A stretch of 64,000 nt of DNA from Xylanimonas ulmi (GTDB lineage: Bacteria; Actinomycetota; Actinomycetes; Actinomycetales; Cellulomonadaceae). The position numbers and the translations under genes were made by a program. The notes under the pieces were generated by a model. That model worked only from the letters and a program-made list of their open reading frames with translations, ran no database searches and was not told the DNA's origin. Location of the stretch: positions 3,901,099 to 3,965,098 of the forward strand of contig NZ_SGWX01000001.1 of the NCBI RefSeq assembly GCF_004216535.1, in the 5' to 3' direction. Positions 26,653-35,898 of the stretch are shown here, piece by piece; the stretch's first letter is position 1; the number at the start of each line of letters is the position of its first letter.

Positions 26653-29600
26653 ATGTCCACCACGACCCTTGACCCAGGCGCCGGTCTGCCCACGAAGGCT
26701 CCGGCGCGCCCGCACGCCGTCGACGACCCGTCGCGCCGCCTCGACTGGCGCCGGCTGCACGGCGCCACCGCGGTGCTCGCCCTCGTGGGCCTCGTCGTGG
26801 GCGCCGTCGCGCAGACGCTCGGCACCGTCGTCGCCGGCCAGATGGCCCAGGACCCGGCGATGGCCACGCTGCTGGCGCTCGCCGCGTGCCTGGTGGGCGG
26901 GGCGCTGCTGGACAGCGCCGGACTCGTGACCTGGGCGGGCGTCGTCGACCGCGCCGAGGGCCGCCTGCGCGGCGACCTGCTGACCGCCGCGCTGCGCCAG
27001 CCGCTCGCCGCGCTGGGCGAACAGGCGGCCGGGGAGATCCTCGACCGCGTCGACGACGACACGCACGCCGTCGGCGCGCTCGTGCGCCGACAGCTGTGGG
27101 CCGCGGGGCGCACCGTCGCGGGCGTCGTGCCGATGTGGGCGGTGGCCGGCGTGACGTGGTGGCCCGGCTGGTTCGTGTTCCCCGCGCTCGGCGCCGCCGT
27201 GTGGTGGCTCGCGCGGCCGCGGCTGGGTGAGATCGCGCGGCGCAAGGTCGAGGAGGAGAAGGCGTGGACCGACCACGCCGCCGCCTTCGAGGAGGCCGTG
27301 GCCGCGCGCGACGACCTGCGCACGAGCCTGGGGCGGCCGTTCGCGCTGCGCCGCGTGGCCGAGCTGTCGGCGGTGGCGCACCGCCGCTTCAAGGCCGTGC
27401 TCGACGTCGAGTTCCGGCTCGTGCGCACCTCGGGCCTGCTGCTGCACGGCATGCTCGCCGCGGTCGCCGTCGTCGGGGTCGCGATCGCCGCCACCGATGG
27501 CATGTCGGTCGCCGCGCTGGTCACGCTGTTCCTCGTCACCGCGCGGTTCGTGGGCCAGGTCGACAACCTGGTGCACCACCTGCCCGACATCCAGGAGGGC
27601 CTGGGCGCCGTCACCCGCCTGCGGCAGATGCTCGACGTCGAGCCCGAGCCCACGGGCGGCGACGACGTGCCCGACGGGCCGCTCGACGTCGAGTTCCGCG
27701 GGTTGGACTTCGCCTACCCGGCGCAGGACGGCGAACCGTCGTTCGCGCTGCGTGACGTCAACCTGTCGGTGCCCGCGGGCCACACGGTCGCGCTCGTCGG
27801 CCGGACCGGCTCCGGCAAGTCGACGCTCGCCTCGGTGCTCTCCCGCGCCGTCGAACCGCCCCGCGGCACGGTGCTGCTGGGCGGCGCCGACGTGCGCGAC
27901 CTCGACCTGCAACGGCTGCGCGCCGCCGTCGGCGTCGTCACCCAGCGCACCGAACTGCTCGCCGGCACGCTGGGCGAGAACATCACGCTGTTCGCCGACG
28001 TCGCCCCCGGCGTCGTCGAGGCGGCCGTGCGCGACCTGGGCCTGGCGGACTGGGTCGCCGGGCTGCCCGACGGGCTGGACACGCTGCTCGGCCCGGGCGG
28101 CACGCGTCTGTCGGCGGGCGAGGAGCAACTCGTCGCGTTCGCGCGCCTGCTGGTGCGCGACGTGCAGGTCGTGGTGCTCGACGAGGCGACCGCGCGCATG
28201 GACCCGCTGACCGAGGCGCGCGTCGTCGCCGCCTCCGAGCGGCTGCTGCGCGGGCGCACGGGCGTGCTCGTGGCGCACCGCCTGTCGACCATCGAGCGCG
28301 CCGAGCTCGTCGCGGTGCTGGACCACGGCCGTGTCGTGCAGCAGGGGCCGCGCGCCGAGCTCGCCGCGCAGCCGGGCCGCTTCCGCTCGCTGCTGGAGGC
28401 CGGGGCGTCCGGGTTGCTCGACGGCGAACCCGAGGACGGCGACCCGCGCGCCGACGACGTGGAGCTCGACTCCCGCGACGCCGCGAGCGCCGCGCAGGGC
28501 GTGGACGCCGTCGAGGCCGCGGCGGACGCGGTCGTGGCCGCGGGCTCGACGGTGGCCGCCGGCGCCGCCGGACCGGCCGCAGGGGTGGCCGGCCCCGCGA
28601 CGGGCGCGGCGAGCCCCCCGGGGCCCGACGGGCACACACCGGGCGCCGGCGTCGGCGCCCGCCGCCGGACCGGGCCGCCGCCCGCGCTGCGCCAGCCCGG
28701 CGACGGGCTCGGCCTGGGCCGCGCCGTGCTGCGCCAGCTCGCCGTCACCCCGCGCTGGGGCCTGCTCGGCGCCGTGCTGTTCCTGGTCGCGAGCCTCATC
28801 TCGGCCCAGGGCGCCGCCGTCGGGTTCCTGTGGGGACACACCGTCGACGCCCTGCGCGACGGCGGCGGCCTCACCTGGCCGCTGGTCGCGATGTCGGCGC
28901 TGCTCGTCGCGGCGCCGCTGAGCCTGGCGTGGGCCATCTACGTCTACCCGCGCTGGTGGATCGAGGTGCTGCTGCGGGTGCGCATGGCCGTGCTCGCCGG
29001 GCAGACCCAGCAGCACCGGCTGCCCGCGACCCCTCCCGGCGAGATCGTGGCGCGCGCCATGGACGCCGACCGGTTCGTGCGGTACGCCGACCGGTGGGTC
29101 GACTTCGTCAACGGCCTGACGATCGTGGTCGTCACGGCGCTGCTGGGCTGGTCGTGGCAGGCGGGCGCCGTGCTGCTCGCGGTCATGGTGGTCCCCGCCG
29201 CGGCGTCGGCGCTGGGCCGCCCGATCGCGGGCCGTTCGGCCGCGCGCTCCTCGGCCGCCCGCGCGCGGTTCGGGCGGTCGCTGGTCTCGGCGCTCGACGC
29301 CGCGCGCACCGTCAAGCTCGCCGCGCGCACGCCCCAGGTGCACGCGCACCTGAGCGGCGTCGACGCCGGACGCGTCAAGGCGGCCATCTTCGAGCACCGC
29401 GTGCAGGCCGTGCTCGACGGCGTCCCGACCGTGATGATCCAGGTCGGCGTCGTCGCGGCCTGGTACGCGCTGCTGCACGGCTCGTGGAACCTCGCCACCG
29501 CGCTGCTGGTCGCCAACGCCGTGACGGGCTTCGGCTGGTTCGGCACGGTCGCCGGCGCCGTCGTCACCGAGGCGCCCGGCACGCGCGCCTGGCTGCGCGC

Positions 29601-30384
29601 CACCAGCCGGTTCGCCGACGGCGCCGACCTGTGCGCGCTGCCCGAGGACGTCGACCTGGTCTCCGGCGCCGCGCCCGCCCCCGCCCCGGGGGCGCGCGAC
29701 CCGCTCGACCGCCTGGAGCTGCGAGGCCTGACGGCCGTGCACGACGACGGCACGATCGGCGTCGCGGACGTCGACCTGGCCGTGCGGCGCGGCGAGCTCG
29801 TGCTGCTGCTCGGCCGTGTCGGCTCAGGTAAGTCGAGCCTCCTGGCCGCGCTCGCGGGGCTCGTGTCCCACACCGGCTCGGTCCGGTGGAACGGCGCCGA
29901 GGTGCCCGACGCGCAGACGTTCCTGCGCCCCGGACGCGTCGCCTACGTCGCGCAGGTGCCACGCGTGCTCTCGGGCACCTTCGCCGACAACGTGCGGCTC
30001 GACCACGCGCGCGACGTCGTCGGGCCGCTCGAGGCGGCGCGCATGACGGGCGATGTCGCCGAGGCGGGTGGGCCCGGCGCGCTGGTGGGGCACCGCGGGG
30101 TGCGCCTGTCGGGCGGGCAGGTGCAGCGGCTCGCGCTCGCGCGGGCGCTCGCGGCCGACGCCGAGGTGCTGCTGGCCGACGACGTCTCCTCGGCGCTCGA
30201 CGCGACGACCGAGATCGAGCTGTGGGACTCGCTGCGCTCGCGTGGCGTGACGGTGCTCGGCTCGACGTCCAAGCACGCCGCGCTGGCCCGCGCCGACCGC
30301 GTGGTGGTGCTGGTCGACGGCAGCGTCGCGGCCGTAGGCCCGTGGCGCGCCCTCGCCCCGGCCTGGTCCCACCTCGCCGGCTGA
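26653..30384 (+). CDS. Fused heterodimer-type ABC exporter (TMD-NBD-TMD-NBD)
   Basis: A 1243-residue protein carrying two full exporter halves. NBD1: Walker A GRTGSGKS (about 385), signature LSAGEEQ (about 485), Walker B VVVLDEAT, H-loop LVAHRLS. NBD2: Walker A GRVGSGKS (about 1053), signature LSGGQVQ (about 1152), Walker B VLLADDVSSALD, with SKHAAL at the H-loop. The catalytic Glu is kept in NBD1 but is Asp in NBD2, and the altered signature is in NBD1. One ATP site is thus degenerate, as in heterodimeric exporters. An Ala/Gly-rich linker (about 590-670) joins the halves. The substrate is unknown. The ATG at 26653 was chosen because it opens MSTTTLDPG; the frame adds 8 codons upstream. Confidence 0.9.
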   Translation: MSTTTLDPGAGLPTKAPARPHAVDDPSRRLDWRRLHGATAVLALVGLVVGAVAQTLGTVVAGQMAQDPAMATLLALAACLVGGALLDSAGLVTWAGVVDRAEGRLRGDLLTAALRQPLAALGEQAAGEILDRVDDDTHAVGALVRRQLWAAGRTVAGVVPMWAVAGVTWWPGWFVFPALGAAVWWLARPRLGEIARRKVEEEKAWTDHAAAFEEAVAARDDLRTSLGRPFALRRVAELSAVAHRRFKAVLDVEFRLVRTSGLLLHGMLAAVAVVGVAIAATDGMSVAALVTLFLVTARFVGQVDNLVHHLPDIQEGLGAVTRLRQMLDVEPEPTGGDDVPDGPLDVEFRGLDFAYPAQDGEPSFALRDVNLSVPAGHTVALVGRTGSGKSTLASVLSRAVEPPRGTVLLGGADVRDLDLQRLRAAVGVVTQRTELLAGTLGENITLFADVAPGVVEAAVRDLGLADWVAGLPDGLDTLLGPGGTRLSAGEEQLVAFARLLVRDVQVVVLDEATARMDPLTEARVVAASERLLRGRTGVLVAHRLSTIERAELVAVLDHGRVVQQGPRAELAAQPGRFRSLLEAGASGLLDGEPEDGDPRADDVELDSRDAASAAQGVDAVEAAADAVVAAGSTVAAGAAGPAAGVAGPATGAASPPGPDGHTPGAGVGARRRTGPPPALRQPGDGLGLGRAVLRQLAVTPRWGLLGAVLFLVASLISAQGAAVGFLWGHTVDALRDGGGLTWPLVAMSALLVAAPLSLAWAIYVYPRWWIEVLLRVRMAVLAGQTQQHRLPATPPGEIVARAMDADRFVRYADRWVDFVNGLTIVVVTALLGWSWQAGAVLLAVMVVPAAASALGRPIAGRSAARSSAARARFGRSLVSALDAARTVKLAARTPQVHAHLSGVDAGRVKAAIFEHRVQAVLDGVPTVMIQVGVVAAWYALLHGSWNLATALLVANAVTGFGWFGTVAGAVVTEAPGTRAWLRATSRFADGADLCALPEDVDLVSGAAPAPAPGARDPLDRLELRGLTAVHDDGTIGVADVDLAVRRGELVLLLGRVGSGKSSLLAALAGLVSHTGSVRWNGAEVPDAQTFLRPGRVAYVAQVPRVLSGTFADNVRLDHARDVVGPLEAARMTGDVAEAGGPGALVGHRGVRLSGGQVQRLALARALAADAEVLLADDVSSALDATTEIELWDSLRSRGVTVLGSTSKHAALARADRVVVLVDGSVAAVGPWRALAPAWSHLAG

Positions 30385-30394
30385 CCCCACCCCG

Positions 30395-30480
30395 CCGGTT
30401 GAGCCCACCCCGCCGGTTGAGCCTGTCGAAACCCCCCGGCGGTTGGGCCCACCCGGTGGTTGAGCCTGTCGAAACCCCCC
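30395..30480. repeat. Three degenerate palindromic repeat copies after the ABC exporter gene
   Basis: A partial copy (30395-30406) precedes 30412-30437 and 30455-30480. All read 'ggttgagcctgtcgaaacc' in one orientation, with the outer GGTGG/CCACC arms eroded to CCGG/CCCCC. They fill the gap between the exporter gene and the convergent purU. Confidence 0.8.
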
Positions 30481-30524
30481 CCGAGCGCCCCGCGCCCTCG
30501 GCCGGCTCCCCGCCGCGGCTCACC

Positions 30525-31496
<972 letters not shown>

Positions 31497-31565
31497 GACG
31501 GCATCACGGGACTACGGTACGGCCACAGCGCGCACGCGAGCGCCGTCGTCTGGTTCGATGCGTAT

Positions 31566-32072
31566 ATGAACGACGCCACGCAGGCCACCCGCATCGCTCT
31601 GGTCGAGGACGCCCACGCGGGGGAGCTGCTCACGTTGCGCCGCGCCGCGTTCGTCACCGAGGCGCAGCAGTACGGCGATCCCCACATCCCGGCGCTCACG
31701 CAGACGCTGACCGAGCTGCGCCAGGATCTCGCGCGCGAGGACGTCGTGACGATCGGCGCGTGGGAGGGCGCGCGCCTGGTCGGCTCGATCCGCATCGAGC
31801 TCGAGGACAACAAGGCCACCCTCGGGCGCCTCGCCGTCGCGCCCGACATGCAGGGCCGAGGCATCGGCACGAGCCTGCTGTTCGCGATCATCCCGCACCT
31901 GCCCGAGCAGGTCACCGAAGTCTGGGCGTTCACCGGCAAGGACTCCAAGGAGAGCCTGTCGATGTACGCCAAGCACGGCTTCGAGGAGCACCACGACGAC
32001 GCCGCCGGCGCCCTGACCTACACCTACCTGCGCCGCGTCCTGCACGAGGTCGACGCCCGCAACACCCCCTGA
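31566..32072 (+). CDS. GNAT-family N-acetyltransferase
   Basis: A 168-residue single-domain acetyltransferase. The acetyl-CoA pyrophosphate loop is in LAVAPDMQGRGIGTSLL (about residues 92-108, Q/RxxGxG/A type), preceded by the usual beta strand with GSIRIELEDNKATLG and followed by the C-terminal SLSMYAKHGFEE. The acceptor is unknown. A weak -10 (TTCGAT) lies 6 bases before the ATG, compatible with a leaderless start. It is divergent from purU. Confidence 0.88.
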   Translation: MNDATQATRIALVEDAHAGELLTLRRAAFVTEAQQYGDPHIPALTQTLTELRQDLAREDVVTIGAWEGARLVGSIRIELEDNKATLGRLAVAPDMQGRGIGTSLLFAIIPHLPEQVTEVWAFTGKDSKESLSMYAKHGFEEHHDDAAGALTYTYLRRVLHEVDARNTP

Positions 32073-32155
32073 CCCGCCCCAACCCCACGCCCGCGCCCGC
32101 GCCGCCCCCTCTGCCCGCCCCGCCCGCCCCGCCCGGCGCGCTCCGCCCGCCCCGC

Positions 32156-32237
32156 GAGTTCGAGCGAATGCGGGAAGTTCGAGCGGTTGGGGGGAAGTTC
32201 GAGCGCCCGGGCGCTCGAACATGCCGCCGATTGCTCG
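32156..32237. repeat. GTTCGAGC-type palindromic repeat locus 1
   Basis: A perfect 24-bp palindrome, GTTCGAGCGCCC / GGGCGCTCGAAC (32197-32220), is flanked by two GTTCGAGC half-units to its left (from 32157 and 32177) and a GCTCGAAC half-unit to its right (32233). It lies between the convergent GNAT and AbiEi-like genes. Loci 2-4 are at 33548, 43267 and 57921. Confidence 0.85.
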
Positions 32238-32247
32238 AACACGCGGT

Positions 32248-33297
32248 TCAACCCGCCAGGCGGACCGGAAGCAGCAGCGGGTGGGGGCGGGCCCTGTCGC
32301 GGATCGCGCGGGGGAAGCGCGCGAGCAGGCGCGCGGCGGTCGCCTCCGGGTCGTCGCGAGCCGTGGCGCGGAAGGGGACGACGCCCGTCGCCTCGACGAT
32401 GGCGTCGGTGCGCCGCTTCTCTGCGAACAGCGCGGCCGCGCCGTCGTACCCGTCGCCGAACGCGCCGTCGGTGTACTTGACCCGGCCGTCGAACTCCGCG
32501 AGGACGCGGTGCTCGAGCCACGCGAGGTCGGCGCGATAGTCGCCCAGCCGTGTGCGGACGACGGCCTGCGTCACCGGGCGGGGGAGGCCCACGCGCAACG
32601 CCACGTAGCGCAGCCATGTCTCCCACGGCGACTCGGCTCCGGCGTCGGCCAGGGTGAGCACACATCGTGCTCGGCGGGTCCCGCGCACGGCGCCGAGGGA
32701 AGCGACACGTGCGAGCACCGCGTCGCGGTCGACGCCGTCGGCCAGCGCCGCGTCGGCGACCACGAGGGCGCGCAACGGATGCGCGGTGCGCGCGATGTCG
32801 ATGACGGTGCGCTCGCGCGAGGTCACCAGCAGACCCTCGCGCTCGACGACGTCGCCCTCGGGCAGGCGCGAGAAGTGCCGGGCGATGTCGGCGCTCGCCG
32901 TGCCCGCGCGGCGCGATCTTTGGGTCACATGGGTGCGTGGCGGCGTCGTCCACGTGGGCCAGCCCCAGCAGAGCGCGGCCGACTCATGGCTGAAGACCGG
33001 CGTGCGCAGTTGAGACGCGACGGCGAGCATGGTCAGGCGCGTCCACGCGGGCTCATCACGCCTGACGGCGTCGAGCGGTGACGCGGCGCGCGAGGAGGCT
33101 TGCGCGCGCCCAGCCGCCGCCGGTCGAGGGTCGGAGGGCGTCGGCCGCGAGCCACGTCGCGCGTCGACGGCGCGCAGGTCGTCGACGCGAAGGTAGGCGC
33201 CGCGGCGCACCCTCGCGACGTCGCCGCGCGCCAGGTCGCGTCGCAGCAGGTCACGGTCGGCGTCGCGGGCGAGGAGAATCGGCGCGGGCTCGGTCAT
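32248..33297 (-). CDS. AbiEi-like winged-helix protein with a C-terminal DUF559/Vsr-like nuclease-type domain
   Basis: A 349-residue protein. The first 70 residues (ADRDLLRRDLARGDVARVRRGAY) resemble the AbiEi antitoxin-type winged helix. A middle part has FSHESAALCWGWPTW and SRERTVIDIAR, as in AbiEi C-terminal regions. The last 110 residues contain ESPWETWLRYV, a DYRADLAWLEHRVLAEFDG block and RVKYTDG, the spacing of acidic residues and Lys seen in PD-(D/E)XK nucleases of the DUF559/Vsr group. No AbiEii toxin partner is adjacent. Function is unknown; an orphan defence-derived protein is plausible. The ATG at 33297 opens MTEPAPILLARD. Confidence 0.7.
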   Translation of the reverse strand: MTEPAPILLARDADRDLLRRDLARGDVARVRRGAYLRVDDLRAVDARRGSRPTPSDPRPAAAGRAQASSRAASPLDAVRRDEPAWTRLTMLAVASQLRTPVFSHESAALCWGWPTWTTPPRTHVTQRSRRAGTASADIARHFSRLPEGDVVEREGLLVTSRERTVIDIARTAHPLRALVVADAALADGVDRDAVLARVASLGAVRGTRRARCVLTLADAGAESPWETWLRYVALRVGLPRPVTQAVVRTRLGDYRADLAWLEHRVLAEFDGRVKYTDGAFGDGYDGAAALFAEKRRTDAIVEATGVVPFRATARDDPEATAARLLARFPRAIRDRARPHPLLLPVRLAG

Positions 33298-33547
33298 GGC
33301 GTCACGATCGCGGACCTGCGACCGTCGCGGCCCCCGCCGCTCGCCGCCTGTGGGCGACCAGGGAGGCCCGGGGTGTGTGGACACGCTCCCCGCCCGCGCC
33401 CATGGGAGCACGCCCAGCCATGCTTCGATCCACACACGCCCGGCGTCGCCGCCCAGTCACCGCCCGGACTCCGCGCCCAGGCTCCGCGCTCGGACTTCGC
33501 CCCCAGGTTCCGCGCCCGGGCTTCGCTCCCGGTGTGTCCGAGCCCGC

Positions 33548-33648
33548 GTTCGAGCATTCGCGCGGCGTTCGAGTATTCGGGCTGAGTTCGAGTCCCCGAG
33601 CGCTCGAACTGCGCGCCGATTGCTCGAACTCAGCCCAAATGCTCGAAC
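33548..33648. repeat. GTTCGAGC-type palindromic repeat locus 2, in the 401-bp gap 33298-33698
   Basis: Nested inverted repeats: GTTCGAGCATT (33548) pairs with AATGCTCGAAC (to 33648), GGGCTGAGTTCGAG (33579-33592) pairs with CTCGAACTCAGCCC (33623-33636), and an inner GTTCGAG / CGCTCGAAC pair sits at the centre. The rest of the gap (33298-33547) holds degenerate GC-rich direct repeats (GCGCCCAGGCTCCGCGC-like) and no gene that I can support. Confidence 0.85.
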
Positions 33649-33698
33649 ACCCCGAGAGCCGCCGGGTACCGCGGTCGGCCGGCGGGGCGGGGGAGTCG

Positions 33699-34499
33699 TC
33701 AGGCGTGGAGGAGGGAGGTGGCGCCGGTGATCGCGGCGACGATGAGCTCGTAGGTCGCATTGCGGGCTGCGAAGGTGCCGTTGTTGCGGCCGTGGCGCAG
33801 CACCTCGATGCGGTCGGCGACGGCCCGCACGTCGTTGAGGTTGTGGCTGATCAGCACGACGGCGTGGCCCAGGTCGCGCAATCGCTCGATGTGGGTGAGC
33901 ACCTCGGCGGTGTGGGCGACCGACAGGGACGCCGTCGGCTCGTCGAGCACCACCAGGCGCGGGTTGCCCAGCAGGGTGCGTGCGATGGCGACGGTCTGCC
34001 GCTGACCGGCGGAGAGTTGGGCGAGCGGCGTGCGCACCGACGGGATGTGCGAGGTGAGCGCGGTGAGGATCTCGCGCGCCTGCCCCTCCATCAGGGCGTC
34101 GTCGAGCGGCGCCCCCGCGCGGTTCGATCCGTGCCGTCTTCCGTCGCGCCCCGTCCTGGTCTTGCGCACCTCGCGGCCGAGGAACAGGTTCTGCACCACG
34201 TCGAGGTTGTCGCACAGGGCGAGCTCTTGGAACACGGTCGCGATCCCGAGCGTGTGCGCGACGGCCGCCGACGGGACGGTCACCGGCTCGCCGTCGAGCT
34301 CGATGATGCCGGCGTCGGGCTGGAGCACGCCCGAGATGATCTTGGCGAGCGTCGACTTGCCCGCGGCGTTGTCGCCGACGAGCGCCACGACCTCGTGCGC
34401 GTGCACGTCCAGGTCGACGTCGGTGAGCGCCTCGACGTGTCCGAACGCTTTGTGGATCCCACGCACGGACAGCACCGGCGGTGTAGATGGTGCGGTCAC
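33699..34499 (-). CDS. Single-domain sugar-type ABC ATPase, orphan
   Basis: A 266-residue ATPase related to the carbohydrate importer ATPases (XylG/FrcA/RbsA type) but with one NBD only. Walker A is GDNAAGKST (about 41-49, Ala replacing the usual Gly), Q-loop FQELALCDNLDVVQNLFLG, signature LSAGQRQ, Walker B VVLDEPTASL and H-loop LISHN. A basic, Gly-rich insertion (KTRTGRDGRRHGSNRAG) follows the Q-loop. No permease or binding-protein gene adjoins it on this strand; the complete sugar operon starting at 35899 is its nearest plausible partner. The GTG overlaps the ROK stop (GTGA), so the two are co-expressed. Confidence 0.88.
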   Translation of the reverse strand: MTAPSTPPVLSVRGIHKAFGHVEALTDVDLDVHAHEVVALVGDNAAGKSTLAKIISGVLQPDAGIIELDGEPVTVPSAAVAHTLGIATVFQELALCDNLDVVQNLFLGREVRKTRTGRDGRRHGSNRAGAPLDDALMEGQAREILTALTSHIPSVRTPLAQLSAGQRQTVAIARTLLGNPRLVVLDEPTASLSVAHTAEVLTHIERLRDLGHAVVLISHNLNDVRAVADRIEVLRHGRNNGTFAARNATYELIVAAITGATSLLHA

Positions 34500-35674
34500 C
34501 GGGCCACTCCTTCGACGTCGGTCTCCTTGCGCGCCAGCTCCAGCGCGCCCAGCAACTCGGCCCGCGGACCGAGCTCACCTGCGACGACGTCGACGGGGGC
34601 GAACCGGTGCGGGAGCGCGTGCCGGTGGACCGATTCTCGCAGAGCCTCGACGACCCCCGGACCGGCCTGCGCCAACTCGCCCCCTACGACGACGCGCTGT
34701 GGATCAAGGACGGTCACGACGCCGGCCACGACCTGTCCGGCGCGGCGTGCGGCGTCGGTCAGCACGCGCGTGCATCCGGGGTCACCCTGCTGCGCCCGGC
34801 GTACGACGTCGCGCAGGGTCACCTCGCCGAGCGCGGGCCGCACGATCTCGAGCAGCGCGGACTCGCCCACCTCGGTGTCGAGGCAGCCCCGGTTGCCGCA
34901 CAGGCACACTGGCCCGGCGGGCGAGACCTGCACATGGCCGATCTCTCCGGCCGCGCCCGAGCCGCCCCGGTGCAGCCGCCCGCCGAGGATGACGCCGGCG
35001 GACGTTCCGTACGAGAGTCGTACGTAGAGGATGTCTTGGACATCTCGCCCAGCACCGAGGCCGTGTTCGGCGACGGCGCCCAGCCCGGCGTCGGAGTCGA
35101 CGTGCACCGGGCGGGCGAGGCGCTTGGTGAGCACTTGGGCGACGGGCACGTCCGCCCAGGAGCGCAGCGGGCCGCGCACGGCGATGAGCCCGGTGCCGGG
35201 CTCGACGGGCGCGGCCATGGCGACGCCGACGCTCAGGAGCCCGTCGAGGTCGACGCCGACGCGCTCGAGCAGGTCGACGATGAGCAGCGCCACGCGGTCG
35301 AGGGTCGTGTCGGCGCGGTGGTCGGCGGGCAGCGGGAGGGATTGCTCGACGACGACCTCGTGCGCCAGGTCACCGAGCGCCACGGCCATCGCGCGCGGTC
35401 CGATGTGGACGCCTGCGACGAGGCCCGCCTGTCTGGCGATCGTGACGCGCAGCGCCCGACGGCCTGAGCGGGACGTCGTCTGCGTCTCGACGACGCCGGC
35501 GCTCGCGAGCTCTTTGACGATGGTGGAGACCGTGGCGGTCGACAGCCCGGTCGCCGCGGCGAGCTCGACCTGTGTGAGCCCTCCGAACCGTTTGACCGCG
35601 GCCACGATGCGGCTCCGGTTCGCCTCGCGGAGCGAGCTCTGCGAACCGGGAGACGGCGACGTGTCCCTGGGCAC
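34496..35674 (-). CDS. ROK-family transcriptional regulator
   Basis: A 392-residue sugar-responsive regulator: an N-terminal HTH (TQVELAAATGLSTATVSTIV, about 35-54) joined to a ROK sugar-kinase-like domain with the ATP-type glycine loop LSYGTSAGVILGG and the zinc motif CLCGNRGCLDT. The ExGH element GEIGH is present, so sugar binding is likely. The GTG at 35674 is 7 bases after a TACCCT box (leaderless); the frame extends 22 more codons across the promoter. It is divergent from the ChvE/Ggu operon and shares a direct repeat with it, so it most likely represses that operon until a sugar is bound. Confidence 0.9.
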   Translation of the reverse strand: MPRDTSPSPGSQSSLREANRSRIVAAVKRFGGLTQVELAAATGLSTATVSTIVKELASAGVVETQTTSRSGRRALRVTIARQAGLVAGVHIGPRAMAVALGDLAHEVVVEQSLPLPADHRADTTLDRVALLIVDLLERVGVDLDGLLSVGVAMAAPVEPGTGLIAVRGPLRSWADVPVAQVLTKRLARPVHVDSDAGLGAVAEHGLGAGRDVQDILYVRLSYGTSAGVILGGRLHRGGSGAAGEIGHVQVSPAGPVCLCGNRGCLDTEVGESALLEIVRPALGEVTLRDVVRRAQQGDPGCTRVLTDAARRAGQVVAGVVTVLDPQRVVVGGELAQAGPGVVEALRESVHRHALPHRFAPVDVVAGELGPRAELLGALELARKETDVEGVAR

Positions 35675-35681
35675 GGGTACG

Positions 35682-35789
35682 AGGGTAGCGCCGCTCTGGC
35701 GTTGAGTTCGACTCTTGAACACAATTTGATCTCGATCCACCGAATCCTGCCTCTCTGGCGTTGAATGTCGAACGCAGGACGGTTACGTT
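35682..35789. promoter_or_regulatory. Divergent ROK / sugar ABC promoter region with two direct repeats
   Basis: Plus strand: -35 TTGAAT (35761-35766), 17-bp spacer, -10 TACGTT (35784-35789). Minus strand: -10 TACCCT (35687-35682). CTCTGGCGTTGA occurs twice, at 35694 and 35753 (59 bp apart). The second copy overlaps the plus-strand -35, the first the expected minus-strand -35. They are the best candidates for ROK binding sites. Confidence 0.65.
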
Positions 35790-35898
35790 CACGGTGGTCC
35801 CACGGTCGGTGCCGCGGTCACACGACGCAGTGCCGGACCTACGACATGGCGGGCTCGCTGCCCGCTCTCCTTAACTCGACGACGAAGAAGGACGGACG

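Noticed and set aside
26545..29742. 1065-codon open frame opposite the fused ABC exporter
   Set aside because: Shadow of the exporter gene; composition typical of antisense translation of GC-rich DNA.
32197..32220. LexA (SOS) box suggested by GTTCGA / TCGAAC
   Set aside because: The actinobacterial LexA site has TCGAAC before GTTCGA with a 4-base spacer; here the halves are in the opposite order and the sites follow genes rather than precede them.
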